Part shown: positions 52,267 through 64,000 of the stretch, piece after piece | Layout of the letters: the number at the start of each line of letters is the position of its first letter | Numbering within the stretch: position 1 is the stretch's first letter | Source of the DNA: Viola odorata | Taxonomy: Eukaryota; Streptophyta; Magnoliopsida; Malpighiales; Violaceae | NCBI GenBank assembly: GCA_963691705.1 | Contig: OY829542.1 | Coordinates: 50,633,002-50,697,001 of the forward strand | Direction of reading: 5' to 3' | Length of the DNA: 64,000 bases | Made by a program: the position numbers and the translations under genes | The notes under the pieces: generated by a model | Seen by the model: only the letters and a program-made list of their open reading frames with translations | Told to the model about the DNA's origin: nothing | The model's database searches: none

Positions 52267-55200
52267 ATGACTACCATGTCACTCATGGCCAGCTCTCTTC
52301 TTCCTTCCCTCTCCTCTCCTTTCCTTCGCTCCTCACTTTCCCTTCCCTTCTTCCCTCTTCTATCTCCGTTCCCATCTTTTCCTAAGCTCCCACTAACCAC
52401 CAGAATCCAATGCAGCAGCAGCACCAACAAGCAGCAACAGTCGCAAGCAGCTCAAAGCTCTCCAAACCCTGCAACTGGAGTGGCTGTGTACAAGCCTAAG
52501 TCCTATGGAGAGCTTGCCTCTGATGCTGCCAAGTCCCTTGCTTTCGCTCTTGAGGATGGAAAAACTCGCTTGGAAATCGATTTCCCGTATCTCCTTTTTC
52601 TCTCTAAGTTTCATTCTTTAAGTTGCAGTCTTTTCTAATATTGCTTAATAATTGATGCCCTTATGTTTCTTGGCTTGGCTTTTTGTTTGTTGAATTGCCC
52701 ATTTCATAAGTTGTGCTATATGTCACTAAAGTATTAGGAGAATCTGAGGTTTTCTGGGGTGAACCGATAATTTAATGTTGTGTTACTATAGATTTTTTGT
52801 CTTGAATTGTTAGTGGCGACATAGTCCTTGCTTAATGTGATTCAGTTAATTTAGAAAGTAATTGCAATATGCAAATTATAAGAAAACTTAGTATCGCTTC
52901 AGTCTCAGAGAATATTCACATTACTTGTGTGTTTTCTATGCAATGCCCAGTTTATCAAAAAAGTCTCAGAGAATTGGTTACGCATTATATTGTTGGCTAC
53001 ATAGATGAGAACATTAACTCTAGATTTTGCACCAGATTATAATGGTTAAGTTTCAACTATAAACTGAAGATTATTAGGAATCTGACGATGATAAAGTGAC
53101 AGAATGAGGGTCTTATTTTTACGAAGTGTTTGTACTTTTGATGTTAACTTGGTGCTCTTAATTTCTGTTTTGTAATTCAAATCCCAGTACACTTTTCACT
53201 TTCTTTTCTTTCCGAGTGTTAAATCTGTGGCACCATTTATCTCTTTTCAAGATTCTATGTACCGTTCACGTGTATTGAAATGGGCCTTTCCTTGCACTCA
53301 CTTGTGCTCTGTGCATTTTTCTTTTTTGTTTTGTGTCTCAGGCCCTTACCTAGCAACATTTCTTCTTACAAGGTATGCCCTTTGGTTCTCAAGTCTTTTA
53401 GTTGGCAAGTTTATTGCCCCTTACGTAGCAACTTGCTTTGCTGTTTCCTTCTTTTTACATTCTTCTTTCCCCCCTGTTTTACACTTCGCATATGTTGTTG
53501 AAAACCTTGTAGATCTTTGGACTCAGAGCAATACTTTGTGATACTTACTTTTAGATATGGCTGTTACTATTTGTTCAGCTTTGTAAATATACGCCAGATG
53601 ATTTCTCATAGGAAAGATGAGAGCATGAATCATGAATCGATTTATAATTTCAAATTCCTAATCATGTGAAGGGATCTTCAGATGACTTCAGTGACGCCAA
53701 CATTCAACTTGTCTTGGCCATCATCAGGAAGCTCCGAGAAAAAAGAGAAACCAGAGCTTGCATTGTAAGAAAACGTATATTTCCTATTCTTATTTTTCTT
53801 TTTTTGCATTTGTTCTATTGTTATTACTATAATTATTGAAATACAAGCCTGAGATAATGTATGCTATTTCAGGTGTTTCCTGATGGACCTGAAAGGCGCA
53901 GGGCCACTCAGATTTTCAAAGCAGCTGTTGACTTGGTAACATCCTAAGTCAAGGTTAATTTTATGAATTGTGTTTTCTCGGAGCCTAGGGCAAGGGAAGG
54001 ATAAGCTGGTTTGGAGGCTGTTCTCAATAGTTAAATTTGATCTTCTGGATTATTTTTCATTTTTCTTCAGCCTATTTCTGATATAAATTTGGCTGTGAGG
54101 CATGGTTTAGTATTTTATAGAGAAGGAAAAAGCTACTATCATTTACTGACCTTTACTGTTACTGTTTGTTTTGTAAAATTTGAAAATTATGAACTTAGTT
54201 ATGGCTTTCCTGTTCTCAAACTGCAAGTTAATTTCTTAGCGTAAATTTTGATCTCATATTAGGAGCTTTCCCATTGGACCTTATCTGGTGCTAAAGAATC
54301 TAACCTCTTAGAACTTGGTGATCTGGACACCTGTGTCTTTTTCCTTGCAGATTGATGGTATATCAATTGGTTCCCTTGATGATGTACCTAGTGGCCCTGT
54401 CGCCACTTTTTTCAAGTCTGTGACGAAGACCTTAGATTTTGATTTTGATGATGAAAATGAAGGTTGGTTCTGGAAAGCTATAATAGGAGAAGAAATCTAT
54501 GTTTTGTTGGTACACTATCCTGATCCATCTGCATGAGAATTGCCTGATGCATTGCAACAAAACTGCTAGTGTATCTGTGCATTGAGAGAAAAGTTGATGT
54601 TAATACATAGCATGTTATGTCAATTAATCTTAAACTTAATTCATTCATTTTATTTTATGGTATTCATATTTCTCGTAAGTATGAAAAACCATGAACTTGA
54701 TATTTTCCAATCTCTTGCATTTGCAGGGCGTTGGCTGTCCAATGAGCCGCCATCTCTCTATGTTTTTATCAACTCTAGCACTCGTGACCTGGCAGTTATA
54801 GAGAAGTATGTGGTAAGATTATTTTCACTATTATTGTCACCCATTATTTTCCATTTTACCACTGTATCTCTATCTATCTCATGTGAAGAAGCATATCTTC
54901 TGTGCTTGCAAGAATCTTTTTGCTCCTCATTTTTTTATAAATATGCATACATCATTCTCTCTCCAGTGTCTGCCTTCCCTTTATGACGGTGTATACTAAA
55001 ACTATTGAAATTGAATCTGAAGGTACCAAGGAAACCACTTTCTTTGCTTATTGTTAATGGGTTTCTTTGGACAATACTAAAAGGGTTGTTTCTTTGGCCA
55101 TCATATCATTGGGTTGGGGAGGGGGGTATGGGAATTTGCGTGTTGGGGTATGAGAACAAAATGCCACTATATGATCTTCTAACTTTTATGGTGCTGATGG

Positions 55201-56870
55201 ATGGAAATGCAACACAATAATTTCTAGGACTGGTATATATTTTTCTGGTGTTTTGTCAGGTTGTTGGGGACTGGTATGTCCTTTGCTCTTTACGATCACA
55301 GTTTTTCTTCTTTACTTTTGGTGCTTGATGTTCTGATTTATTTAGGTTCATCCACTGACTTGTCTTGTTCTGCAGTTTTCACACCTGTTGAAATTTCTCA
55401 TTTCAAATAATATATGCATCCTTTTGTTGCTTATACCTATAATTTTATTTGATAGCTACTCTCTACATTGTCTGCAAGCTGCATATTTGTTCCCCTTTTT
55501 CACTGATAAAATATGCAGGAAAAGTTTTCCATGTCAACTCCATGCCTTCTTTTCAATCTCGAACTTGACACACTGCGGTATGTCTAGTATCCTGATTTGG
55601 TTTTTGTAATGCCTTATTCTTTATCACTGGGCCTTTTCATTTTGGTTAACAAAAGCTTGTTCAACTTCCAGTGCTGACTTGGGTATTATTGGGTTTCCAC
55701 CCAAAGATTTGCACTATCGATTTCTCTCTCAATTTATCCCAGTATTCTACATCCGAATAAGAGAGTACTCAAAGGTTCTTCTCGTTCATTGACCTCATTG
55801 TCTTTCCAGTTGGTTGTGTCTGAATTGTGGTCTTTAACAACTGTTTCACTTAACATTACAAGACTGTAGCAGTAGCACCGTATATCGTAAATTACGATGG
55901 AGCATTATTTCGCCAGTACCCTGGTATGAAATCAATTTATTCGTTTAATTCAGCTTCATTCATACTTTGTTTTGTTTGTCTCTTTCTTCTGGTTGAGAAT
56001 TTTTCTTTTAGGTGTTAAGTTAGTGAAAACCTTCAAGTACCTGTATTCTATGGTGGCAGATCATTAATAGGTCTGTAGTTAATTGCTAAGCAATGACTTT
56101 AGATATTGTTAGTTTTACTAGTCTCGGTATTCCATTGATCGTTTATCATTTAAGTGCATGTGTAGATCCCTTAGACATGAGCATGAATCACCGCATCCTA
56201 ATTCCTCAGCACTTGTGAGTTCATTTGATAAGGAAAAAATTGACCTAGGAATTCTATTTTTGGCACCTTCATATGATCCATCTGTTATATTTACTAGCCT
56301 CCATACTTGTGCAACCTTTAGGTTTCAACCTGTAGGATCTGTATCCGTATCTTCTGGTGGTTTTTATTTCTGCAGTTACTCTCCCCTGTCTAGGGTTTGA
56401 ATTATCTTATTCGATGCCTCCATATTTAAGTTAGAATTCGTACAGGGCCCTGGCAGGTAATGCTTAAGCAAGCAGATGGTTCTTACGCTTGTGTAGCAGA
56501 AAGCGCAACACGCTTCACACTTGGCGAGGTGTGTATTTACATTACCAGCTCCATTTACAATATTTTAGTTATTAATAACTTGAGGCGCCTAGGAATCATA
56601 CTTCTTTAATGCTGCAGACTAAGGAGGAATTGTTGAGGGTGCTTGGATTGCAAGAGGAACTAGGAAGTTCACTGGAATTCCTGCGCAGGGGTTACAAGGT
56701 AATCTCTATATTTCAGTCTTTTTCATCCCTGTGTACGTTGCGTCTCTGTAAAAATTCATTAAAAGTGGTCTTAAAAAATCCATCATTCTATTGAACAACT
56801 TGTTTTGCAGTCGGCCACATGGTGGGAAGAAGATATTGAATTGGAAGCTTCTTCTGATTGGCGTAGTTGA
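52267..56870 (+). CDS. LPA3: LPA3-like photosystem II assembly protein (DUF1995)
   Basis: Chloroplast protein that in Arabidopsis (At1g73060) works with LPA2 in CP43 insertion during PSII assembly. I resolved 12 exons: 52267-52586, 53342-53372, 53672-53764, 53873-53935, 54351-54462, 54727-54812, 55519-55577, 55672-55774, 55863-55923, 56446-56528, 56618-56698 and 56811-56870. All have GT-AG borders and consistent phases, totalling 1,152 nt (383 residues). The Ser/Pro/Leu-rich N-terminus, about 50-60 residues with IQCSSS, fits a plastid transit peptide. The DUF1995 core includes [76 protein letters not shown] and [15 protein letters not shown]; the C-terminus is [19 protein letters not shown]. 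No lesion seen. Converges with the CNGC gene, 455 bp from stop to stop. Confidence 0.88.
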
Positions 56871-57324
56871 ATCGAAGCAATAGCTGAAGAACCATCAGAA
56901 GTTTGTCAGAAAAGGGCCACATTCATTTTCTTGCGCTTAGTTCAGCAAGAGAAGTTTGTGCATTGTTCGATGTAAAGAATATAGAGAAACTTAGCTGAAA
57001 TTAGCTGTTTTGGTAAGAACATGAAAACAAGTTGAACATTGTACAAAATGTACATTATACATGTTATCTCTGACAATGAATTTGGTTGTATGGCTCTAAA
57101 TAACACTTGTTTAGTTCCTGATCAGTGGCTTGCCAGATACATTATTGCGCAACACAGCTACTCTCATGTGCATACTGCATTCTAAGACGACTACACCGTG
57201 CCATACCTAATTAGCCACGTGTATGCCGTTCGGCATCCTATGCCGGAAACAGAATTGTACAAAGTTAGTTGGTAAAATCATCTGGCATGAGGCAAGATTA
57301 GTGCACCTAAAATATATTCACTAG
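56871..57324. other. shared 3' region of LPA3 and CNGC
   Basis: Two convergent 3' UTRs meet here. No other feature recognised. Confidence 0.55.
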
Positions 57325-60300
57325 TTACTCTTCACTGAAGTCAGGTTCTGGCGGCTTCTGGATCTTGACCAAACTACCAGGAGATGAGCTGATGCGACGC
57401 CTGTGGCTATGCAAAGTATTGGCTGCAAAACAATGTGCAAATACCGTGGCACGAAGCCTTGAAAAACCATCATTTCCCTCGACTAATTGTTGGTCATCGT
57501 CATATTTATCATCGTAATCTACACCCTCTTCCTCTTCTTGGCGACGAAGCTCTGCTGCTTTCCTCCTGGAATACCGGCGCCAAGCAGCTTGGATGAAGAC
57601 AGAAGCCCATGTTCGCCATTGCTGCGAGTAGAAACGGAAAGTGTGCTGCACCTGCCTACTGTGAAGACGCCTGAACTGACTAGCAACAAACTTCAGCTCT
57701 TCAGCTTCCAAAGCAAAAGCCTCTACCTCCATTAATGCCCTCACCGTCCTAGTTGATGATGGTAAGTTTGCAGTAGCTTTAGGGTCTAGTGCCCAAGTCA
57801 GAAGCTCCTCGCCGCAAAAGTCTCCTTCTTTCAACAACCCTCTGTTGAAAAAACCACTTCTTCCACCATCTGTAGTTACACTTTCCAGACGGCCACGAAT
57901 GATGAAAAGCATCTCATCGACCGGATCACCTTCACGAACAATGTAAGTTTGCTCTGTGTATAAACTTGGCTTCAGACGCTCGCAAATGGCGTCCAGCAGC
58001 CTTTCGTCCATATTTGCGAACAGAGGAACCTGCATAATCTTGACAATGTCAATTCCTCCACAAGATAAACAGAACAGCATCATTTTTCTTATGAAAATAC
58101 ATCCATCTGCATTTTTTTCCGATTCTGAAGCATTACATTTCCATTTTTTGAAGACAAACCTAGTAGCAGACTCGGGATACTTACCCTTCTGACCAAATTC
58201 AAACAAAGATGCCTCTTGATATCCCTCCTGAGATCTTTAGGTAAACTCTGGACTAAACTCTCCTCATCCACTCCTCGAGTTTCCAACCACTTATACTGAT
58301 CATAACGCCTAACTCGCTCCCGAAGATCCTGTGGGAGCAACCGGTGATGCATCCACTGCTCAGAATCGCGTCTTTTGATCCTCATTTCTTCTAGACGAAT
58401 CGTTAGAGACTGCAGGTAGGTCTGTTGCAAACACAAGACACCCCACACCTCAGAATGTTTAGCAGTGTTGTTTTACCTCTAACATCTTCACAAGACAATG
58501 TCCATTTCTTCGATTCAAATACGAGAAAAATCACAACAATAAACCCGAAAACTAGTGTCGTTTTCGATGTACCTGCATGTTTCCGATCAAAAGTGCAAAG
58601 AGTAGGAGTCCCGATATGGCTATAGCTATCGAAAAAAGAATCTCTAAAGGATAAGTGCTGGTTTGGAGACCTTGACCTAGTGTGCTGCAGAAACAAAAAG
58701 TAGCAAAAGTATAAATGAATGGAACTATAGCAACTCAAGTAAACTCGGTGATGGAACATAGAAAATTAGGATGCAATGTACCTCAAATTTTGCAAGCCCC
58801 ACCATAAACAGTAAAAGAACTTGGAGAAGAAAACCCTAGATGAAACAATGTCAGATGACATGGCCTGTGTATAAATTCCAAAATTAAATGGCAAATTGTC
58901 CTCATCAGCAACACCGCATTTGCTTTGAAGGACACTGTCACTTATCTTTCTCCAGATATGGAAACCTGGCAAATCCTTATTGCCACAGTACAAGAAATCT
59001 ATATTGCATTTCCCGCTTTGAACACAAGCTCTCCGCCAGCACGTGTCTTTACGTTCAACAGCTAACAAGTACCAGAAAGCCCCTGCTATCTGTAAAGTTG
59101 CACATAAAGAACGATCAAAGATTCGGCAAATTTTCAGTGACAGGAGATTTTTCTTAGTAGAAAATGAAATTGAGCTAATAGAACAGGAAGTTTCTCCAAA
59201 TATCCGAGTACAAACCAGAACTGGAGGTCGTAAACAAACTTACATGACTTGCAAGCATGTACCAGAGCAGATAGTATGCAGCACCGGCCCAGGCACTGTC
59301 AGCAAAAGACCCTGCAGTCTTTTTCAGGTCTGAGCTCAAAGGGAAAAAGCGGGCAAATCGTGGCACGTATTGAACAAAGACAATAATTAACAATGCCGTC
59401 TTTGTTACTAACACGGTCGAACCTTGCCTTTTATCATTAAGGTACGTCCACACCACAATCTGCAGAGAGCAAAAACGCCAAGGAAAGTAAAATGAGCATT
59501 CTACATCACTCAGATGGATAATAATGTCTCCAACTATTCAAGTTAATAACAATAATAGTGCTAGTAGTAGTTAGTTCAGTATGCAAAGAAGTACAGTATG
59601 AAAAACCTGTGGTAGAGGTAGCACAGAGAGAAAATCAACAATGAAATAACGGCTTAAATATCGCGCAGCAATCTGTGCAGGATCTATGACAAGTTCGCCT
59701 CTTCCAAAAACCCGAGAAGATGGTGCAACATAGGCTGTGCGAAACTGAAGAGTCATGCGAAGCAGATAGAAAACATCAAGCAATGTCCTTGCAGCTGTAA
59801 TTGTTGCTGCTAACTTTGTATCCATACCGAGGCAATCCATTTGCGGGTTGAAGACAGGAAGATAAAAAAAGAAAGGATCAACAGATATCGAAAGAATGCA
59901 TGATATGATAAACAGCCTATTCCATAACAGGAGAGATTTGTCCTGAGGGTCAAATATCTTTCTTTCAGAAACTTTAAGATCTTCTGGGAATACTGCACGA
60001 CTGACTCCGGTTCTAAGGGATCGACCAAATGTTAGCAAACCTTCTGATCCCATCCTCACCCCATACCTAAAAGGTTTAGACGCATGTTTCCTTCCCCCAC
60101 GGCCAGTAAGGGTATCCAAATTAAACCTCAATTTCTTCTTTCCAACCATGCTTGAACTTGATACTGTAGAATCCAAATCATCCAACCTACAGGTCCCAAT
60201 ACATGCCAAGATCACAATAGATTGCAATTAGTCACTCCTGTTTGATTGAAAATCCCGATTGCTAAAATCCACCAACATCCTAAAGAAAGAAACACATATC

Positions 60301-60392
60301 TATGACAAGCAGAAGATAAACTAATCTTTGTACCTCACAAATTTCTCCCTCTTTCCGCCCATATACTGTGACTTGTAACCACATTCAAACAT
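57325..60392 (-). CDS. cyclic nucleotide-gated ion channel, group II (CNGC5/6/9-like)
   Basis: Plasma-membrane cation (Ca2+-permeable) channel. Seven coding exons: 60334-60392, 59607-60186, 59244-59459, 58782-59089, 58573-58684, 58185-58421 and 57325-58029, in phase, for 738 residues. The N-terminus MFECGYKSQYMGGKREKFVR joins LDDLDS, as in CNGC5/6. S1 lies at about residues 106-129, followed by FRTAYVAPSSRVFGRGELV, the S4-S5 region, a pore region ending CLWWGLQNL and S6 LLLFALLIGNMQ. The C-linker has MHHRLLPQDLRERVRRYDQYKW. The CNBD has GRLESVTTDGGRSGFF and GDFCGEELLTWAL (about 573-585), followed by an IQ/calmodulin segment FIQAAWRRY (about 648-656) and the C-terminal KPPEPDFSEE. A GT donor at about 61479 marks a 5' UTR exon at about 61480-61600, giving a leader intron of about 1 kb. 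No lesion seen. Confidence 0.92.
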
Positions 60393-61680
60393 TTTGTCGA
60401 ATGAGTCACATGTGCACCTTCAAGGCAGATCGGTTGCATGTGATAATGTCAGTCTGCAGAAACTCCTGCAGAGTCAAAAGAACAATGCTGTTCTCCACCT
60501 CTATTCATAAGAAAAGAACTCCAAGTAACTAAAGTAAAAAAGTTTCAACATTTGAGCAAAATACCTATAACAAGGCAGAATTGCTTTTCTGCTGCTATTT
60601 ATCGTTACACGAGAAGTTATAATAAGCTGCATCAAAATTACAAAAAGTGTCTTGAAAAACTGTCTTGAGGCATTTTGAAAACACCAGACAGTACAATCAA
60701 TACCTGCATTGTAGTGCATGTAACAGAAATCAAACGAAAAGTTATCTGTAACCTGAAAACTTTGAATGGTATTGCACAACGACAAACCAAGAAGTTCGTA
60801 ATACATTTGGAATTGAGTTTTGTAAGCTCCAGAAGTTAACCGGATAAGAATAAACTATTCCTCAAATCATTATCAAACCTTAACAACTGTTGATCATTCC
60901 TCTTCTGGGATTCATCTGCTGGAACAAATCTTAAACTTACCTTAAGCTTAAATCCACCAGCCTGTGAGAAGTTGTAATCTTTCAGACTTAAAAGATGTTG
61001 TAAATGGGAAATTGATGGAACCCTAAAATGGGATTTTATTTGCAGCTCTTAGAATTGAAACCCAGCTATCAAATGGACAATATTTATCCGGTTACCCTAA
61101 GTGCATGCCTGCCATTGTCATTAACCCTTGAAATTAAAGAACACCCATGTTATTAAATTCATAAGAGTGAACATGTTCTTCAATACAATTCCTCTAAACT
61201 GACATATAAACAAAGATTGTTTCTTCTTTCTTTTATTCCATTCCTAACCTAAAACATGCCCTCTATGGAGGGATTGGTGTAGGTAACAGTAAAATCATAA
61301 ACAAAAGATGTTCCAAAATAAAAACATGGTAGATAAAAGAAGCATTGCATGAATACCAATAATCCAAATGGAAAAGGGAAAATATCAGAAAAACAAAACA
61401 AACAAAAGAATACAAGAACAGGGAAATTTTAAGTTAGGATTTTAAGAAGAAATGGAGGAAAAAAGGTGAATGAACATACCCTGGAATTTAAAACGGGAGG
61501 TGTAAACAAGAAATCTGTATTTGGGTTCGAACAAGAGAGAGGAACAGGGATTGAGAGAGAGAAAGGGGTGCTTGCTTTGGTTTGGTTTGCCAAGGTTGGA
61601 GATGATCAGACCGTTATAACGATCAAGAGGAGAGGAATCAAAAATTCTAGCATAGTCCACACCTGATGAGGTGATCATTA
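60393..61680 (-). other. 5' UTR intron and promoter side of the CNGC gene
   Basis: Transcribed leader inferred from the GT donor following CCAGG in reverse complement near 61479. The GA-rich leader exon at about 61530-61570 contains GAGAGAGA-type repeats. No other gene seen. Confidence 0.6.
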
Positions 61681-61885
61681 ATTAAGTGACGTGGAATTTT
61701 AATTGGAAAACTTAAGATTTGTTTAGTATGTTTCTGTCTGTGCTCTACTGTTTTTTTTTCCTGATTTCTCAAACACAAAACAGAAAAAATAAATTTAAAA
61801 TAAAAAATTATTTTATCAAAAACATTTTATGTTTTTATTTTAAAATAAAATAAAATAAAACCAGAAACAAAAACGATAGGAAATA

Positions 61886-62145
61886 CTCCCTCCGTCCCAC
61901 AATATTTGACGTTTTAGCTTTTGCTTTTACTGTTTCGGAACGTATCTTAAGACGGCCGGAACAGTCACTATTTGAGACAATTTTGCCCCGAATTTTTTCT
62001 CGGAAGTACGTTAAGGATTAACGTACGTTCGAAAAAAAGTACGGAATTTTTTGGGGTCAAATAGTGCATCATCCGACCTCCTCGATATACGTTCCTTACT
62101 GAATATTGGGATGTGAGAAAGACATTTAATTGGGGATGGAGGGAG
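61886..62145. mobile_element. Stowaway MITE, copy B (260 bp)
   Basis: TA-flanked (61884-61885, 62146-62147), with ends CTCCCTCCGTCCC... and GGGATGGAGGGAG. The interior matches copy A (23687-23946) in inverse orientation and has the identical length of 260 bp. The right TIR is partly mismatched to the left. Confidence 0.92.
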
Positions 62146-62480
62146 TAGAAAATTACGATTATTATTGTAGGTAAATACAAAATTGATTTGTTTATTAGCG
62201 ATAATAAATAGCTTGGTACCCTCATCTCAAGTAACGTATATTTAATTTTTGTGAATGGATAAACTACTTACTCTGGAATAGTTTTAGTTTAAATTTAAAA
62301 TTGATCTTTTATTATAATCTACACTTTTGTCTGGAGATATCATTTTTCTCTTCTTCTTTTTCCTACTTTTAATATTAAAAAAATTGATATTGAAATATTG
62401 ACTCTATTTATCTTTTCCCATTGCATTTTTTCATTCTTAAGAATCCTATAAGATCATTTCATTTATAAAAAAAAAGAATC

Positions 62481-62642
62481 CTATAAGATCCATTCTTTTT
62501 TCTTCTCTGACGGTTTCATTAGATATTTTACACTTAAACCCACACAAATCAGTAAAATTGCAGGTATGCCATTGGCACCCCATCCTAAAATCCTCAGGAA
62601 CCATCCAGGATCCACAACCTGCATCGTCACTCTATACTCCAT
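62481..62642 (-). CDS. small hypothetical membrane ORF, 53 residues
   Basis: ATG at 62642 and TAG at 62481. The product begins MEYRVTMQVVDPGWFLRIL, has one predicted membrane helix (about residues 22-40, IPAILLICVGLSVKYLM) and ends in a basic tail KPSEKKKEW. The context is AT-rich with no neighbouring exon. It could be a small integral membrane protein or the terminal exon of a lost gene (an AG acceptor-like site lies at MQ/VV). I do not recognise it. Confidence 0.35.
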   Translation of the reverse strand: MEYRVTMQVVDPGWFLRILGWGANGIPAILLICVGLSVKYLMKPSEKKKEWIL

Positions 62643-63160
62643 GACAAAAAAAGAAGGAAGAAGTGAAGTTTCAACTTTTTTTTCTTAAAAAAATTATTTT
62701 GTTTTGATTTACTTAAAGCTATGTTAAATAACTAATTACATCAAATTTTTATACATTTACTTGGTACATAAATACCTAATTCAAATCAAATCAAATTTAA
62801 AAAATATTATCATTTCATACATGAAAGAACCAAATTAGAAATAAAAATTATATATAAGAGTAATGAAACTCTAATCAAAAGAGGTATTTTTTCCTTGTGA
62901 AGAAAATTATAAATTTGAGTCTAAAACGGACAGTATTATATTCATTAATTAGAGTTTAAAATTAGAGTATTTTAAAGGAAAAGCAAGCGAGCTGAATGAA
63001 AAATTGAACAAATGCTCAAGAGTATTTATATCGAGCACTTCTGCATCCAATAAAAAAAAAAATTCATCCAGCCCAGGGTGGGCGCTTGCCCACCCTCGTC
63101 TGGGCCGGATCTGTGTATATATATATATATAAAATAAGGAAATAACAAAAATGCCCTTGA
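62643..63160. other. AT-rich spacer with (TA)n before the P450
   Basis: Holds a TATATATATATATAAAAT run near 63115-63133 that could act as the P450 TATA region. No gene. Confidence 0.5.
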
Positions 63161-63268
63161 TTGATCTCTATATATTTCAAGGAAGCTGTGTCTGCCTCCA
63201 AAAAGAGTTACAAACTATCCATTTTCCTCGTCTCCATCCTTCAAACTAAATTTTCCTTCAAAAACAGA

Positions 63269-63858
63269 ATGGAATTCACCTCTTTTTTTCTACTACCAAT
63301 CTCTGCAATTTTGGCACTGATGCTACTATTGCACAAACTATGTAGATCAAGATCAGGTAATGGGGTCCTAAAAAACAAGGTCTCCTTACCCTCATTACCA
63401 CCAGAGGCATCAGGTTCCTTACCAATTATAGGTTATCTTCATCTACTAAAACCCAGGAAAAAACCCTTTTCCTGAACCCTGGCCGCGATGGCTGATACAC
63501 ACGGACCCATCTTCACGATTCGTCTAGGAGTTCACCGTGGAGTTGTGGTGAGCAGTTACGAGACAATCAAAGAGTGTTTCACTTCAAAGGATAAGGTTTT
63601 GGCATCAAGACCAAAATGTAGTCAATCTGAGTACTTAGGTTACAACTATGCAGTATTCTTCCTTGCACCTTACGGTGAATATTGGCGCAACATTCGCAAA
63701 CTAGTCATGGTCCATTTCCTTTCGAGTCATAGAGTGAAGTCGTCGCAACATGTTCAGCTGTCTGAGGTGAAAACCTTAATCAAAGACTTGTACTTGTTCT
63801 GTAACACTAACAACAATGTTGTTGTGAATATTAGTGAATGGCTGGAGCGATTCACGAT
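63269..63858 (+). pseudogene. CYP82-family cytochrome P450, broken
   Basis: Start MEFTSFFLLPISAILALM at 63269: an N-terminal membrane anchor, then a proline-rich hinge LPPEASGSLPIIGYLHLL. An in-frame TGA at 63473 falls where related CYP82s have Arg or Lys before TLxAMAD. The frame then continues unchanged with TLAAMADTHGPIFTIRLGVH, SSYETIKECFTSKDKVLASRP, YNYAVFFLAPYGEYWRNIRK (C-helix WxxxR) and SEVKTLIKDL to SEWLERF. At 63859 the coding sequence is replaced by an LTR. Everything after about residue 196 (I-helix, ExxR, heme Cys) is absent from the window. Dead by nonsense and by insertion. The CYP82 assignment is by motif memory. Confidence 0.88.
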
Positions 63859-64000
63859 TGTTGCTACTCGAATTTTGACTTACGTCACAACTTTTTTCGT
63901 TTTATTGCATGTCGCATTAATAGCCCGTTTACGTCAAATTTCAATCGATTTTTGATCATGGACTATTTGTTTTAATATTTCACATCATTTCACGTCTTTT
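63859..64000 (+). mobile_element. start of a second Tat/Ogre-like LTR inserted in the P450
   Basis: TGTTGCTACTCGAATTTTGA begins at 63859 and aligns with the LTR start at 4210 (TGTTGCTACCCGATTTTTGA). Downstream shared phrases are TAATAGC, GTCAAATTTC and AATATTTCACATCATTTC (4210 copy: AATATTTCGTGTCATTTC). Substitutions are frequent, so the copies are not recent siblings. The element runs past the window end; whether this is a 5' LTR, a 3' LTR or a solo LTR cannot be told. Confidence 0.85.

Noticed and set aside
52267..52586. GTG start at 52261 for LPA3
   Set aside because: Plant nuclear genes start at ATG; 52267 is the first ATG in frame and gives a normal transit peptide.
58425..59333. Plus-strand reading frames opposite the CNGC gene
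   Set aside because: They are mirror frames of conserved CNGC exons with no domain of their own.

Overview
This window is nuclear DNA of a eudicot plant. The genes are spliced with GT-AG introns and belong to plant families: CC-type NLRs, a receptor-like protein, an ABCC transporter, a CNGC channel, the photosystem II assembly factor LPA3 and a CYP82 P450. About half of the sequence is transposable elements typical of plants (Tat/Ogre-like LTR elements, MULEs, mariner/Stowaway, a hAT-like element). I cannot name the species.

Layout. Bases 1-8912 are the 3' end of a very large LTR retrotransposon: a hypervariable 3' region built of at least six unrelated tandem arrays, a stem-loop, a polypurine tract and a 4.7-kb LTR that itself holds a nested 1.52-kb solo LTR. 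Bases 9576-19563 (minus) are an apparently intact multi-exon ABC transporter matching ABCC13/MRP11. Bases 21148-23726 are the LRR part of a dead NLR split by a hAT-like element, followed by a Stowaway MITE and a broken FAR1-related gene. Bases 25662-28938 (minus) are an LRR receptor-like protein gene with one clear frameshift. Bases 28.9-36.6 kb are mostly repeats: a Pack-MULE carrying a PPR fragment and a tRNA-Pro copy, a Stowaway relic and a second solo LTR. A coiled-coil-only NLR fragment lies at 36.6-37.3 kb.

Bases 38121-45313 are a MULE with TIRs of over 200 bp and a perfect 10-bp target duplication. Nested inside it is a 5.67-kb mariner-like element (38929-44601) with a DD39D transposase that has one frameshift, plus two further ORFs that are not transposase. 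Bases 46.6-52.0 kb hold an ABCC13 pseudogene fragment, a full-length CNL broken by four single-base frameshifts and a second collapsed NLR relic. Two apparently intact convergent housekeeping-type genes follow: LPA3 (52267-56870, plus) and a group II CNGC (57325-60392, minus). The window ends in a CYP82 gene killed by an in-frame TGA and by insertion of an LTR of the same family as the one at the left end.

The intact genes are unrelated in function (vacuolar or plasma-membrane transport, PSII assembly, cation channel). The NLR/RLP material forms a decaying defence-gene cluster whose members have been truncated, frameshifted and split by transposons. The most unusual item is the mariner element with accessory ORFs nested in the MULE.
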